Origin: Ramlibacter ginsenosidimutans
Lineage (GTDB): Bacteria; Pseudomonadota; Gammaproteobacteria; Burkholderiales; Burkholderiaceae_C
Length of the DNA stretch: 64,000 nt
Reading direction: 5' to 3' (one strand)
NCBI RefSeq assembly: GCF_042678185.1
Contig: NZ_JBHUDQ010000001.1
The notes below the pieces were generated by a model. It worked only from the letters and a program-made list of their open reading frames with translations. It did no database searches and was not told where the DNA came from. The position numbers and the translations under genes were made by a program. This document shows, in pieces, positions 16,330 to 26,002 of the stretch (the first letter of the stretch is position 1; each line of letters begins with the position of its first letter).

Positions 16330-17541
16330 ATGGACAAGATCAGCCAAGACCTCGAGCGCGCCGCAGCCGCGGCCGTTCCCGGGCGCGCCGGCTTCGACTA
16401 TTTGATCGTCGGCGCCGGCTTCGCCGGCAGCGTGCTCGCCGAACGCCTCGCGAACGTGCTGGGCAAGCGCGTGCTCATCGTCGACAAGCGCCCCCATATC
16501 GGCGGCAACGCCTACGACCGCTACGACGACGCGGGCGTGCTGGTGCACCCCTACGGGCCGCACATCTTCCACACCAATTCCGAAGACATCTTCGACTACC
16601 TCTCGCAGTTCACGCAGTGGCGTCAATACCAGCACCGCGTGCTGGCCAGCGTGGACGGCCAGCTCGTGCCGATGCCGATCAACCTGGACACCATCAACAA
16701 GCTCTATGGCCTGAACCTCACGTCCTTCGAGGTGGAGAAGTTCTTCGAATCGGTCGCGGAGAAGAAGGAGGAGATCAAGACCTCCGAGGACGTGGTGGTC
16801 AGCAAGGTCGGGCGCGAGCTCTACAACAAGTTCTTCCGCGGCTACACGCGCAAGCAGTGGGGGCTGGACCCGAGCGAGCTCGATGCGAGCGTCACCGCGC
16901 GCGTGCCCACGCGCACCAACCGCGACGACCGCTACTTCGCCGACAAGTTCCAGGCCATGCCGCTGCAGGGCTACACGCGCATGTTCGAGCGCATGCTGGC
17001 GCACCCCAACATCAAGGTGCTGCTGAACTGCGATTACCGCGACATCGTGGACGTGGTGCCGTGGAAGCACATGGTCTACTCGGGACCGGTCGATGCCTTC
17101 TTCGACTACAAGTACGGCAAGCTGCCCTATCGCAGCCTGCGCTTCGAGCACGTGAACGTGCCGAAGGAACAGTTCCAGCAGGTCGGCACCGTGAACTACC
17201 CGAACGACTACGGCTACACCCGCATCAGCGAGTTCAAGCACATCACGGGGCAGGAGCACCCGACCACCTCGGTCGTCTACGAGTACCCCTGCGCCGAAGG
17301 CGATCCCTACTACCCGGTACCGCGGCCCGAGAACGCGGAGCTGTACCGGAGGTACGAAGCCGAGGCCGATGCCACGCCCAACGTGACCTTCGTCGGCCGG
17401 CTGGCGACCTACCGCTACTACAACATGGACCAGGTGGTCGGCCAGGCGCTCGCCGCGTTCAAGCGGCTGCAGGCGGCCCACGCGGCGGCCGAGCGCACCA
17501 TCGACGACGCCACGGCGCTCGCAGCGTCCGTGGCGGCCTGA
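16330..17541 (+). CDS. glf: UDP-galactopyranose mutase
   Basis: Predicted 403-residue flavoenzyme that converts UDP-galactopyranose to UDP-galactofuranose, the donor for galactofuranose-containing glycans. The FAD-binding Rossmann motif YLIVGAGFAGSVLAERLA is at about residues 18-35. It is followed by HIGGNAYD, GPHIFHTN, FFRGYTRKQWG and GRLATYRYYNMDQ, all diagnostic of the family. It lies 67 bases after the glycosyltransferase, and its TGA overlaps the ATG of the next gene (TGATG), so the two are translationally coupled. UDP-galactose would come from galE three genes on. Confidence 0.97.
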   Translation: MDKISQDLERAAAAAVPGRAGFDYLIVGAGFAGSVLAERLANVLGKRVLIVDKRPHIGGNAYDRYDDAGVLVHPYGPHIFHTNSEDIFDYLSQFTQWRQYQHRVLASVDGQLVPMPINLDTINKLYGLNLTSFEVEKFFESVAEKKEEIKTSEDVVVSKVGRELYNKFFRGYTRKQWGLDPSELDASVTARVPTRTNRDDRYFADKFQAMPLQGYTRMFERMLAHPNIKVLLNCDYRDIVDVVPWKHMVYSGPVDAFFDYKYGKLPYRSLRFEHVNVPKEQFQQVGTVNYPNDYGYTRISEFKHITGQEHPTTSVVYEYPCAEGDPYYPVPRPENAELYRRYEAEADATPNVTFVGRLATYRYYNMDQVVGQALAAFKRLQAAHAAAERTIDDATALAASVAA

Positions 17542-19718
17542 TGCGGGTCGAACTCTGGGCGGGACCGGAATGCACGCTCAACCGGGTCGGTGACCGGTTC
17601 AAGGACCAGTTGCCGGCAAGCGGCTTCGCCCACCGCATCGACGACCTCGACCGGCTCGCGGAGCTCGGGATCCGCCGCATGCGGTTCCCGATCGTGTGGG
17701 AGCGCACGGAGACGGAACGCGGCTGCTACGCCTGGGACTGGAGCGACCAGCGCGTCGCGCGGCTGCGCGAACTGGGCGTCGACCCGATCGCAGGTCTCGT
17801 GCACCACGGCAGCGGCCCGGCGTGGACGAATTTGCTGGACCCGGCCTTTCCCGAGCTGCTGGCCGAATATGCAGCGCGCGTGGCCGAGCGCTATCCCGGC
17901 ATCACGATGTGGACGCCGGTCAACGAGCCGCTCACCACGGCGCGCTTCAGCGGCCTGTACGGCCTGTGGTATCCGCACCAGCGCGACGACGCGAGCTTCG
18001 TGCGTGCCCTGCTCAACGAGCTGCGCGGCACGCAGCTCGCGATGCGCGCCATCCGCAAGGTGATCCCCGGCGCGCAACTGGTCCAGACCGAAGACCTGGG
18101 CTTCATCAGCGCCTCGCCCTCGCTGCAGTACCAGGCCGATTTCGAGAACCTGCGGCGCTGGCTCGGCTTCGACCTGCTCACGGGCAACGTGGGGCCCGAC
18201 CATGGCCTGTGGGACTACCTGCGCAGCGCGGGGGCGAGCGAAGAGGAGTTGCTGTCGTTCCAGCTGGACCCCTGCCCGCCCGACATCGTCGGCATCAACA
18301 GCTACGTGACCAGCGAGCGCTATCTCGATGCACGCGTGGACCTCTACCAGCCGCGCGACCTGGGCGGCAACGGGCGCGAACGCTACGCCGACGTCGAGGC
18401 CGTGCGCGTCTGCGGCAACTTCATCGGCGGCTTCGAGGCCCGGCTGCGCGAGACCTCCGAACGCTACGGCCTGCCCGTCGCCATCACGGAGGTCCATCTC
18501 GGGTGCACGCGCGAAGAGCAGTTGCGCTGGCTGCACCAGGCCTGGCGGGCGGCCGAAACCCTGCGCATCGAAGGCCACGACATCCGCGCGGTGACGTGCT
18601 GGGCCGCGTTCGGCACTTTCGACTGGAACAGCCTGGTGACGCGCGACGACGGCCACTACGAGCCGGGGCTGTGGGACGTGCGCTCCGACCCGCCGCGCGC
18701 AACCGCCGTCGCCACGCTGGCGCGCGAGCTCGCCCACGGGCAGGCGCCTTCGCATCCCGCACTGGACGCGCCCGGCTGGTGGCAACGCGAGCAGCGCCTG
18801 GCGTATCCGCCGCAAGGCGAGGTCGAAGCGCTCGCCGTGCGCGGGCGCACGCTGTTGATCACGGGCGCGACCGGCACGCTCGGCCAGGCGTTCGCGCGCG
18901 TGTGCGCGCAGCGGGGCCTGCCGTACCGGCTGCTGCGCCGCACCGACATGGACGTCGCCGACCCGGCGTCGGTCAACGCCGCCATCGAGCGCTGGCAACC
19001 CTGGGCCATCGTCAACACCGCCGGCTTCGTGCGCGTGGACGATGCGGAGGACGACGCGCGCCAGTGGCGCGAGAACGTGAGCGGCCCGCAGGTGCTGGCG
19101 CAGGCCTGCGCCCGGCAGGGGGTGAAGCTCCTGAACTTCTCGACCGACCTGGTGTTCGACGGTGCCAAGGGCGTGCCCTACGTGGAGAGCGACCGGCCGC
19201 AGCCGCTGAATGCCTACGGGCGCGCCAAGCACGAGGCCGAGCGGCGCGTGCTCGCCTTCGCGCGCGACGCGCTGGTCGTGCGCACGGCGGCCTTCTTCGG
19301 CCCCTGGGACGCGCACAACTTCGTGACGCTCACGCTGCAGGCCCTGCAGCGCGGCGAAGCCTGGAAGGCGGCGTCGGACCAGTGGGTCTCGCCGACCTAC
19401 GTGCCGCACCTGTGCCACGCCGCGCTGGACCTGCTGGTCGACGGCGAGAGCGGCGTGTGGCACCTCGCCAACCGCGGCTCGGTGAGCTGGTCCGAACTCG
19501 CGTGCATGGCGGCCGAGGCCGCCGGCCTCGATCGCGCGCTCGTGCGGCCGGTGGCGGGCGCGCTGCTCGGCCAGCGGGCGCCGCGGCCTCGCTACTCCGC
19601 CCTGGACAGCGAGATCGGCCGCCTGATGCCTACGCTGGACGACGGCATGGAACGCTACTTCCAGGACGCCGCGAAAGCAGCGCCGGCGCAGCCGCAGGTC
19701 GAACTCACCTTGCCATGA
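17541..19718 (+). CDS. Fusion protein: GH1-like glycosidase domain plus RmlD/SDR-like sugar-nucleotide reductase domain
   Basis: Predicted 725-residue two-domain protein without a signal peptide. Residues 1 to about 410 resemble GH1 beta-glycosidases: the acid/base site is in TPVNEP (E129) and the nucleophile in ITEVH (E317), a variant of the usual ITENG. Residues 435-725 form an extended-SDR domain like dTDP-4-dehydrorhamnose reductase: ITGATGTLG at about 440, STDLVFDG, and the catalytic YGRAK (Y559, K563). The ATG at 17541 overlaps the glf stop; the frame is open further upstream but only as a shadow of glf. The protein probably acts on a nucleotide sugar or glycan tied to galactofuranose metabolism. 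The true reaction is unknown. Confidence 0.85.
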   Translation: MRVELWAGPECTLNRVGDRFKDQLPASGFAHRIDDLDRLAELGIRRMRFPIVWERTETERGCYAWDWSDQRVARLRELGVDPIAGLVHHGSGPAWTNLLDPAFPELLAEYAARVAERYPGITMWTPVNEPLTTARFSGLYGLWYPHQRDDASFVRALLNELRGTQLAMRAIRKVIPGAQLVQTEDLGFISASPSLQYQADFENLRRWLGFDLLTGNVGPDHGLWDYLRSAGASEEELLSFQLDPCPPDIVGINSYVTSERYLDARVDLYQPRDLGGNGRERYADVEAVRVCGNFIGGFEARLRETSERYGLPVAITEVHLGCTREEQLRWLHQAWRAAETLRIEGHDIRAVTCWAAFGTFDWNSLVTRDDGHYEPGLWDVRSDPPRATAVATLARELAHGQAPSHPALDAPGWWQREQRLAYPPQGEVEALAVRGRTLLITGATGTLGQAFARVCAQRGLPYRLLRRTDMDVADPASVNAAIERWQPWAIVNTAGFVRVDDAEDDARQWRENVSGPQVLAQACARQGVKLLNFSTDLVFDGAKGVPYVESDRPQPLNAYGRAKHEAERRVLAFARDALVVRTAAFFGPWDAHNFVTLTLQALQRGEAWKAASDQWVSPTYVPHLCHAALDLLVDGESGVWHLANRGSVSWSELACMAAEAAGLDRALVRPVAGALLGQRAPRPRYSALDSEIGRLMPTLDDGMERYFQDAAKAAPAQPQVELTLP

Positions 19719-19774
19719 GCCGCCGGGCCGCTCCCAAGGCGAAATTCGCCGCGCGTAGCGCGGAGGGTTTCTGA
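19715..19774 (+). CDS. Repeat-encoded 19-codon mini-ORF coupling the GH1/RmlD fusion gene to galE
   Basis: The frame reads MSRRAAPKAKFAARSAEGF. Its ATG overlaps the TGA of the upstream gene (ATGA), and its TGA overlaps the ATG of galE (TGATG). The DNA is one copy of a repeat also found twice at 25880-25997. CCGCGC-GTA-GCGCGG forms a hairpin just before GGAGGG, which lies 6 bases from the galE ATG and must be its ribosome-binding site. Whether the peptide matters or only its translation does is unknown. Confidence 0.4.
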   Translation: MSRRAAPKAKFAARSAEGF

Positions 19775-20775
19775 TGAGCGTGTCGCCCTTGCCCTGCGTC
19801 CTCGTCGCCGGAGGCGCGGGCTACATCGGCTCGCACATGGCGCGCATGCTGCTGGAGAGCGGCTTCCATGCGGTGGTGGTCGACAACCTGACGACCGGCC
19901 ACGAGCAGGCCCTGTGCGAGACCACCTTCCGCCAGGGCGACATCGGCGACCGCGCCTTCATGCGCGAGGTGCTGCGCGAGTTCGAGCCGCAATGTGTCAT
20001 GCACTTCGCGGCCGCGAGCCTGGTCGGCGAGTCCGTGGCCGAGCCCGCGAAATACTGGCGCAACAACTTCGTGCAGACGCTGAACCTGCTGGACGCGATG
20101 CTCGAATGCGGCGTGCGCCAGTTCATCTTCTCGTCCACCGCCGCGGTGTACGGCAACCCCGTCGAAGTTCCGATCACCGAGCAGCATCCGCAGTTGCCGA
20201 TCAACCCGTACGGCAACAGCAAGCTGGCGGTGGAAAGGGCGCTGCAGGACTACGACCGCGCCTACGGGCTGCGCTCGATCACGCTGCGCTACTTCAATGC
20301 CGCGGGCGCGCACCCGGACGGCACGCTCGGCGAGCGGCACGAGCCCGAGACGCACCTGATCCCGCTGGTGCTGCAGGTCGCCTCGGGGCGCAGGCCGGAG
20401 ATCGCGCGCTTCGGGTCGGACTTCCCGACGCGCGACGGATCCTGCATTCGCGACTACATCCACGTGCAGGACCTGTGCACGGCCCACCTGCTGGCCTTGC
20501 GCAAGCTCGCCGACGGTGCGCCCACGAATGTCTACAACCTCGGCAACGGCAACGGGCACTCGGTGAACGAGGTGATCGCCGCCGCACGCGAGGTGACCGG
20601 CCACCCTATCCCCGTGCGCGATGCGCCCCGGCGCCCGGGCGACCCGCCGGTGCTGGTCGCCGATGCGCGCCGCGCGCGCGACGAACTCGCCTGGGTGCCC
20701 GCGTACCCGGACATAGCCACCATCATCGCGCACGCGTGGCTGTGGGAGCAGAAGCTGGCGGGGCAGCGACGTTGA
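19774..20775 (+). CDS. galE: UDP-glucose 4-epimerase
   Basis: Predicted 333-residue extended-SDR enzyme interconverting UDP-glucose and UDP-galactose with bound NAD. It has the nucleotide motif VAGGAGYIGSHMARML (residues 10-25), HFAAASLVGESV, the catalytic STAAVYG and YGNSK (Tyr/Lys), LRYFNAAGAHPDG and RDGSCIRDYIHVQDL, all typical of GalE. It supplies UDP-galactose to Glf and closes the Leloir route begun by GalK and GalT in the neighbouring block. Its ribosome-binding site is provided by the repeat at 19715. The 175 bases after the stop hold no gene. Confidence 0.95.
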   Translation: MSVSPLPCVLVAGGAGYIGSHMARMLLESGFHAVVVDNLTTGHEQALCETTFRQGDIGDRAFMREVLREFEPQCVMHFAAASLVGESVAEPAKYWRNNFVQTLNLLDAMLECGVRQFIFSSTAAVYGNPVEVPITEQHPQLPINPYGNSKLAVERALQDYDRAYGLRSITLRYFNAAGAHPDGTLGERHEPETHLIPLVLQVASGRRPEIARFGSDFPTRDGSCIRDYIHVQDLCTAHLLALRKLADGAPTNVYNLGNGNGHSVNEVIAAAREVTGHPIPVRDAPRRPGDPPVLVADARRARDELAWVPAYPDIATIIAHAWLWEQKLAGQRR

Positions 20776-20950
20776 TCGCGCCCGCGTGGCCGCGCGAAGT
20801 CGGACGCAAGCGATGCTCGCCGCAGTCATGCGCCTGCATGGCACCGCCTGCTCCGCCTACGTGGCAGGCCAGCGCGCACTGTCGTAATACGACGGCAGCA
20901 TTCGTTGCCTCCACACTGCCGGAGTCGAGGCGGCTTTTCAACAATTCCAC

Positions 20951-21133
20951 ATGATCAAGACACTTGCCATTCTCCTCACCCTCGCTTCGCTGGGCGCCTG
21001 CTCGTCGATGTACGGCAGCGGCTACGGCTCCACTCCCAACAGCGGTGCGACCAAGAACAGCACGGATGCGAACCACTCCAGCAATCCGGCGGCCGTGAGC
21101 CCCGGCGGCGGTTCGTCCGGCGGCGCGCGCTGA
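20951..21133 (+). CDS. Small Gly/Ser-rich lipoprotein
   Basis: Predicted 60-residue protein. The signal MIKTLAILLTLASLGAC ends in a good lipobox (LGAC, Cys at 17), so it should be lipid-anchored. The mature part is low-complexity, rich in Gly, Ser and Asn (SSMYGSGYGS, SPGGGSSGG), with no known domain. It stands between galE and galK with its own upstream region and is probably an independent gene. No function can be assigned. Confidence 0.65.
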   Translation: MIKTLAILLTLASLGACSSMYGSGYGSTPNSGATKNSTDANHSSNPAAVSPGGGSSGGAR

Positions 21134-21161
21134 AAGCACGCGGGCCGCGCCCTGCGGCCCG

Positions 21162-21190
21162 GCCAGGATGGGGCAGTGCCCTGTCCTGGC
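21162..21190. terminator. Hairpin between the converging lipoprotein and galK genes
   Basis: GCCAGGA...TCCTGGC with an inner GGGCA/TGCCC pairing forms a 29-base hairpin 28 bases after the lipoprotein stop and 24 bases before the galK stop. There is no long T-run on either strand, so it is only a terminator candidate, possibly serving both genes. Confidence 0.4.
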
Positions 21191-21213
21191 TTGAATGAGA
21201 GGGCGCCGGCCGC

Positions 21214-22265
<1,052 letters not shown>

Positions 22266-22266
<1 letters not shown>

Positions 22267-23348
22267 CAGAACTTCACCTCCACCTGCTGCAGCTCGCGCG
22301 CCTTGTCTTCGGGCAGCGCATCCATGGCGAAGAAGCCGGCCGCGAGTTCGGTGCCGGCGAGGTACTTGAGGCGATCGCGCGTGCGGTACGGCGGCCAGAT
22401 CTGCGCGTGCAGGTGCGACTCGGGGTGCGGCTTGCCGTCGGTGGGCGCCTGGTACCAGGCCATGAGGTAGGGGAACGGCCGCTGCCACAGCGCGTCGTAT
22501 TTCATCAGCACCGTCTTCAGGGCCTTGGCCAGGTCCGCACGCACGACGGGCGCGAGCTGCGCGAAGCCCGGCACCGGCACGATGGGCGCGATCCACACCT
22601 CGTAGGGGTAGCGCGCACACACCGGCACGAACGCCACCGCATGCGGTCCCTCGTACAGCATGCGCGCGCCGTCGCGGCGCTCGGCGGCGATGTGATCCTC
22701 CAACAGGCCGCGGCCGCGCTTCGCGTAGTGCTCCGCCATCATGCGCTGCTGCCGCTCGGGCACCGGCGGCACGACCGGATAGGCATAGATCTGGCCGTGC
22801 GGATGGTGCAGGGTCACGCCCACTTCGGCGCCGCGGTTCTCGAACGGCAGCACGTACTGGATCACCTCCTCGCCGCCGATGCGGTGCGTGCGGTCGCCCC
22901 ACACCTGCAGCAGCAGCTCGATGTGGTCCAGCGGCAGCGCACCCAGCGACGCCGTGCGGTCCTGCGTGAACACCACCACCTCGCAGCGGCCTTCGGCCGA
23001 GGCCGTCGGCACGATCAGCTCCGGCGGCTCGGCGACGAAGCCGCCCAGCGAAGGAAAGCGGTTCTCGAACACCGCGATGTCCCAAGGCCCCGCCGGCACC
23101 TCGGTGGGATTGGCCGGATCCGTCGTCGGCGCGAGCGGGTTGTATTCCGGCGGCGGCAGGAAGGTACGGTCCTGCCGGTGCGCGGCATAGGTGACCCATT
23201 CGCCGCGCAGCGGATGCCAGCGCAGGTGCGCGCCGCCGGTGAGCGGATCGGGAAAGGGACTGGGCGCACGCAGGTCCTGCGGCAGCGGCCCGCGCGCGTA
23301 CAGCGTCATCGGCCGGCCGTCCGGCTTGGTGAGCTCCAGCGTGTGCAT
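22266..23348 (-). CDS. galT: Galactose-1-phosphate uridylyltransferase
   Basis: Predicted 360-residue Leloir-pathway enzyme exchanging UMP between UDP-glucose and galactose 1-phosphate. The active-site HPHGQIYAYP motif (nucleophilic His) is at about residues 183-192, preceded by FENRGAEVGVTLHH. RWHPLRGEWVTYAAHR lies near the N-terminus, and ESHLHAQIWPPYRT, a second metal-binding region, near the C-terminus. Both ends overlap neighbours by TGATG: the GH2 stop with its start, and its own stop with the galK start. This gives a tight three-gene operon. Confidence 0.96.
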
Positions 23349-25138
23349 CACACGCCCCCGGGGATGTAGGTGCGCGAGCGCGAGGTCACCTTGCGCACGC
23401 GCTCCAGCGGGATCTTGGGCGTGCGGTCCGCGTACAGCAGGCCGTTGGCTTCCTGGAAGGTGTCGGCGAACTGCGTGTAGCAGAAGCCGGAGAACAGCGC
23501 CGTGTTCACGATGGTGTCCATCAACGCCTCGTACACCTGCGCGAAGGTCTCCGCGTCCGCGATCTCGGTGTAGCCCCAGATCTTCTTCACGCCGGCCTCG
23601 CTCCGCCCCTGGAAGGCGATGCCGCCGAATTCGCTCAGCATGATGGGCTGGCCCTGGTGCGGGTAGCCGTCCAGCGTGAGCACGCGCCCGCCCGGGCGGC
23701 GCCGGTCGAACAGTTTCTCCGGCTCCACCTCGGGGCCGTAGCGCTGCCGGATGTGCTCCAGGTTGGAGTCGTAGTCGTGGATGCCGATGATGTCGGTGGC
23801 GGAGGACTCCCAGCCGTCGTTGCCGATCACCGCGCGCGTCTGGTCCAGCGTCTTGGTGAGGTGGTACAGCGCCTCCACCGCGTGCCGGTGGGCCTGCACC
23901 GAGGGCAGCTCCGGCACGCCCCACGACTCGTTGAAGGGCACCCACACGATGATGCAGGGGTGGCTGTAGTCGCGGTCGATCGCCTCCGTCCACTCGCGTA
24001 TCGTGCGCTGGATCGCTCCACGCGTGAACCGGTAGGCGGAAGGCATTTCCTCCCACACCAGCAGGCCCAGCTTGTCCGCCCAGTACAGGTAGCGCGGGTC
24101 CTCGATCTTCTGGTGCTTGCGCACGCCGTTGAAGCCCATCGCCTTGGCCAGTTCCACGTCGCGCTTGAGGGCCTCGTCGCTCGGCGCGGCCAGCAAGGTC
24201 TCCGGCCAGTAGCCCTGGTCCAGCACCATGCGCAGGACGTAGGGACGGCCATTGAGCATGAACCGGTCGCGCAGCACGTTGGCCGAGCGCAGCGCGGTAT
24301 ACGAAGCCACCTCGTCCACCATCTCGCCCTTGATCCACAGGCGCAGCTTCGCCTCCAGCAGGGTCGGCCGCTCGGGGCTCCACAGCAGCTCGTTGCGGAA
24401 GTCGTCGATGCCCGGATCGGACAGCACGACATAGCGGTCGACCTCGCCGTCGACGACGCGGTAGCGGTCCTTGGCGAGCAGGCGATCGCCATGCCGCAGC
24501 TCCAGCTCGAGCGAGGCGTCGTCGCCGGTGTCGCCGAAGATCCGCGCCTCCAGCCCGATCTGGAAGCCTTCCAGGCGCGGGGTCCAGCGGATCTTCGCGA
24601 TGTGCACGGGATTCACGCGCTCCAGCCACACCGTCTGCCAGATGCCGGTGGTGCGCGGATACCAGATCGAGTGCGGCTCCAGCTGCCAGTCCTGCTTGCC
24701 GCGTGGCTTGGTCAGGTCGTGCGGGTCGTCCTCGGCGCGGACCGTGAGCACCTGCTGGCCGTCGGCGTTCAGCATCTCGGTGATGTCGGCGCTGAAGGGC
24801 GTGTGGCCCCCTTCATGCGTGACCGCCAGCTGGCCGTTGATCCACACGCGTGCGGAGTAGTCGACTGCGCCGAAATGCAGGATCACCCGGCTGCGGCCGG
24901 GCTTGCAGGTGAAATCGCGCTGGTACCAGCAGGACTTGTGGAAGCCGCGGTCGCCGATGCCGCTGGCACTGGACTCGGGTGGATAGGGAACGACGATTTC
25001 CAGGGGCCAGTCCTTGACGTCGGCCGGGCAGCCGAGGCAGTCGTGTTCGTCGAAGCGGAAGCGCCACCTGCCGTTGAGCGAGGTCCAGTCGGAACGCTGG
25101 AGTTGGGGACGGGGGTAGCCATGGTGGGGACCGGTCAA
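23348..25138 (-). CDS. GH2-family glycoside hydrolase (beta-galactosidase/glucuronidase-like)
   Basis: Predicted 596-residue cytoplasmic glycosidase at the head of the galT-galK operon. In order it has a jelly-roll sugar-binding domain (WTSLNGRWRFRFDE; FGAVDYSARVWING), an immunoglobulin-like domain and a TIM barrel with the acid/base glutamate in PFNESWG (about residue 402) and the nucleophile in LSEFGG (about 501). The start is taken as TTG at 25138 because GGAG sits 9 bases upstream; the longer frame to 25252 lacks such a site and lies in the region shared with the divergent nitrile hydratase gene. Context suggests release of galactose from a beta-galactoside; glucuronides cannot be excluded. 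Confidence 0.87.
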   Translation of the reverse strand: MTGPHHGYPRPQLQRSDWTSLNGRWRFRFDEHDCLGCPADVKDWPLEIVVPYPPESSASGIGDRGFHKSCWYQRDFTCKPGRSRVILHFGAVDYSARVWINGQLAVTHEGGHTPFSADITEMLNADGQQVLTVRAEDDPHDLTKPRGKQDWQLEPHSIWYPRTTGIWQTVWLERVNPVHIAKIRWTPRLEGFQIGLEARIFGDTGDDASLELELRHGDRLLAKDRYRVVDGEVDRYVVLSDPGIDDFRNELLWSPERPTLLEAKLRLWIKGEMVDEVASYTALRSANVLRDRFMLNGRPYVLRMVLDQGYWPETLLAAPSDEALKRDVELAKAMGFNGVRKHQKIEDPRYLYWADKLGLLVWEEMPSAYRFTRGAIQRTIREWTEAIDRDYSHPCIIVWVPFNESWGVPELPSVQAHRHAVEALYHLTKTLDQTRAVIGNDGWESSATDIIGIHDYDSNLEHIRQRYGPEVEPEKLFDRRRPGGRVLTLDGYPHQGQPIMLSEFGGIAFQGRSEAGVKKIWGYTEIADAETFAQVYEALMDTIVNTALFSGFCYTQFADTFQEANGLLYADRTPKIPLERVRKVTSRSRTYIPGGV

Positions 25139-25200
25139 GGATGTGTTCTCCGATAAAAATACGCGCAGCGAAAAGCTTTGCGCGCGCAGCGCCCGCGGCC

Positions 25201-25209
25201 TGTCGGACA
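25201..25209. promoter_or_regulatory. TGTCGGACA palindrome upstream of the nitrile hydratase genes
   Basis: A TGTC-G-GACA inverted repeat lies 41 bases before the alpha-subunit ATG, in the region shared with the divergent GH2 gene. The same palindrome occurs upstream of two small secreted-protein genes (39238, 39942), with a variant near 46315. It could be an operator; this is unproven. Confidence 0.3.
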
Positions 25210-25250
25210 AGCGCTTGAATCGGCACGCGGCCGCGGGCACACTGGCAAGC

Positions 25251-25883
25251 ATGGGGCCAGTCCACGCACACGAGCATAACGACGATCATCATGATCCCGA
25301 CCACAGCGAGCTCGACGCCACGGAGTTGCGGGTGCGCGCGTTGCAGACCGTGCTGGCACAGAAGGGCTACATCGACCCGGCCGCGCTCGACGAGATCGTC
25401 GAGACCTACGAGCAGCGCATCGGCCCGCGCAACGGCGCCCGGGTGGTGGCAAAGGCCTGGAGCGACCCGGAGTTCCGCGCCTGGCTGCTGCGCGACGCCA
25501 CCGCCGCGATCGCCTCGCTGGGCTACACCGGCCGGCAGGGCGAGCACATGGTCGCGGTAGAGAACACGCCGCAGGTCCACAACATGGTCGTGTGTACGCT
25601 CTGCAGTTGCTATCCCTGGCCGGTGCTCGGGCTGCCGCCGGTCTGGTACAAGAGCGCGCCCTACCGCTCGCGCGCGGTGCGCGATCCGCACGGCGTGCTG
25701 GCGGATTTCGGCGTCGCCCTGCCGCCCGGCCGCGAGATCCGCGTGTGGGATTCGACGGCGGAGGTGCGCTATCTGGTGCTGCCCGAGCGGCCCACGGGCA
25801 CCGAGGGCTGGGACGAGGAACGCCTGGCCGCGCTCGTCACCCGCGACAGCATGATCGGCACCGGACTGGCGAGGCAGCCATGA
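25251..25883 (+). CDS. nthA: Nitrile hydratase alpha subunit, cobalt type
   Basis: Predicted 210-residue catalytic subunit that hydrates nitriles to amides in the cytoplasm. The metal-binding motif is VCTLCSCY with C115, C118, S119 and C120. The Thr between the first cysteine and the Leu is the mark of cobalt enzymes (Ser in iron types). Two of the cysteines are normally oxidised to sulfinic and sulfenic acid. WPVLGLPPVWYKS and VWDSTAEVRYLVLPERP are family-typical. The start at 25251 (MGPVHAHEHN) is preferred because the histidine-rich opening is usual for the family; the 36 codons open upstream look non-coding. The stop overlaps the repeat mini-ORF at 25880. Confidence 0.95.
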   Translation: MGPVHAHEHNDDHHDPDHSELDATELRVRALQTVLAQKGYIDPAALDEIVETYEQRIGPRNGARVVAKAWSDPEFRAWLLRDATAAIASLGYTGRQGEHMVAVENTPQVHNMVVCTLCSCYPWPVLGLPPVWYKSAPYRSRAVRDPHGVLADFGVALPPGREIRVWDSTAEVRYLVLPERPTGTEGWDEERLAALVTRDSMIGTGLARQP

Positions 25884-25997
25884 GCCGCCGGGCCGCTCCC
25901 AAGGCGAATCCCGCAGCGCGTCGCGCGGAGGGACTTGGAATACGCCGCCGGGCCGCTCCCAAGGCGAATTCCGGAGCGCGCAGCGCGGAGGATCGTC
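25880..25997 (+). repeat. Tandem copies 2 and 3 of the CGCCGGGCCGCTCCCAAGG repeat
   Basis: Copy 2 starts at 25880 and copy 3 at about 25940. Both share the core CGCCGGGCCGCTCCCAAGG, a GC hairpin (GCGCG...CGCGC type) and a GGAGG tail with copy 1 at 19715-19774. The unit is about 60 bp. Confidence 0.85.
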
Positions 25998-26002
25998 GAT
26001 GA
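25880..26002 (+). CDS. Repeat-encoded 40-codon mini-ORF coupling the alpha and beta nitrile hydratase genes (tandem double copy)
   Basis: Two tandem copies of the same repeat seen at 19715 form one frame, MSRRAAPKAN...RRRAAPKAN...AEDRR. The ATG overlaps the alpha-subunit stop (ATGA), and the TGA overlaps the beta-subunit ATG at 25999. In the second copy the position of the internal ATG has become ATA, which keeps a single frame. GGAGG at its end lies 7 bases before the beta start and must be its ribosome-binding site. Translation of the peptide is plausible but unproven. Confidence 0.4.
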   Translation: MSRRAAPKANPAARRAEGLGIRRRAAPKANSGARSAEDRR

